Shown one piece after another: positions 63,743 through 64,000 of a stretch of 64,000 nucleotides of DNA. The stretch lies in assembly GCA_016710885.1 (NCBI GenBank), contig JADJUC010000004.1, forward strand, positions 124,001 to 188,000, in the 5' to 3' direction. Every line of letters starts with the position of its first letter. Position 1 is the stretch's first letter. Position numbers and translations under genes: made by a program. The stretch is from Candidatus Proximibacter danicus. Its GTDB lineage: Bacteria > Pseudomonadota > Gammaproteobacteria > Burkholderiales > Rhodocyclaceae. Below the pieces are notes generated by a model. That model did no database searches, was not told where the DNA came from, and saw nothing but the letters and a program-made list of their open reading frames with translations.

Positions 63743-64000
63743 TGAAAAACAATCTCTCTTTTGTCGCGGCAAGCATCGGTGCTTTGCTGGTGGTTCTCGG
63801 GCTGTCGATTTTTACGGTTGATCAGCGCCAATTCGCCATCGTCTTTCAGCTGGGTGAGGTCAAGGAAGTCATTTCCGACCCCGGGCTGAATTTCAAGTGG
63901 CCGATGATCCAGAATGTGCGTTACTTCGACCGTCGTATCCTGACGATGGATAACAACGAACCCGAGCGCTTCATTACCTCAGAGAAGAAAAACGTTCTGG
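63742..64000 (+). CDS. hflC: FtsH-protease regulator subunit HflC, cut by window end
   Basis: Only the first 86 residues are present. A membrane helix (about 5-25) is followed by TVDQRQFAIVFQLGEVKEVISDPGLNFKWPMIQNVRYFDRRILTMDN, the start of a band-7 domain as in HflC. Overlaps the hflK stop by one codon, as usual. Confidence 0.93.
   Translation, partial: MKNNLSFVAASIGALLVVLGLSIFTVDQRQFAIVFQLGEVKEVISDPGLNFKWPMIQNVRYFDRRILTMDNNEPERFITSEKKNVL

Noticed and set aside
1..64000. tRNA, rRNA, insertion sequence or prophage genes
   Set aside because: None could be recognised; all longer gaps were read and show no clover-leaf, transposase or integrase.

Overview
The window is a chromosomal segment of a betaproteobacterium, most likely from the Rhodocyclaceae (Dechloromonas/Azonexus/Azospira neighbourhood). 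This rests on gene order and protein character rather than on a database match. Supporting signs are mdh divergent from a GntR gene followed by sdhCDAB-sdhE-gltA-sucA-sucB-lpd, the long ndk-rlmN-pilF-rodZ-ispG-hisS-yfgM-bamB-der-hfq-hflX-hflK-hflC run, a C4-dicarboxylate TRAP system with its own two-component pair, and dense PAS/GGDEF/EAL/HD-GYP signalling.

Layout. 1-3220 (minus strand): a Met-rich repeat protein with its own terminator, a doubtful small exported peptide, a membrane-anchored pentaheme cytochrome c and a Tat-exported DMSO-reductase-family molybdoenzyme cut by the window edge. 3484-6931: greB, about 870 bases without a credible gene, and htpG behind a textbook sigma-32 promoter. 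6967-14880 (minus): a three-gene phosphorelay of a 1710-residue multi-PAS hybrid kinase with HPt, an HD-GYP response regulator, and a double-receiver histidine kinase. 15127-19524: a small conserved-type protein, an SDR oxidoreductase, a dienoyl-CoA-isomerase-type crotonase, a DUF3617 protein, a CoA-ester lyase and cytochrome b561. 19598-32284: the TCA-cycle block. 32348-45737: an MBL hydrolase, two PAS-GGDEF-EAL proteins, an HDOD protein, a sigma-54 regulator with its kinase, an AlkA-type glycosylase, accA and tilS. 45752-51597: dctR-dctS divergent from dctPQM. 51687-64000: the ndk to hflC housekeeping run.

How the genes work together. The TRAP system imports C4-dicarboxylates that feed the adjacent-type TCA enzymes (SdhCDAB, MDH, citrate synthase, 2-oxoglutarate dehydrogenase). 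The GntR gene lies between mdh and sdh, with a strong inverted repeat in the divergent region, and is a natural candidate TCA regulator. The cluster at the left edge looks like periplasmic redox chemistry: a sacrificial-type Met-rich protein next to a cytochrome c and a DMSO-reductase-family enzyme. This recalls, but is not the same as, the MrpX/MsrP hypochlorite defence described in Azospira.

Sequence quality. At least ten single-base disruptions, mostly in short homopolymers, break otherwise perfect proteins (cytochrome c three times, SDR, sucA, both PAS-GGDEF-EAL genes, the sigma-54 regulator, tilS). Two larger in-gene losses affect the molybdoenzyme and tilS. Repairing the single-base changes restores multiples of three in every complete gene tested, so most are probably consensus errors of the assembly rather than true pseudogenes.
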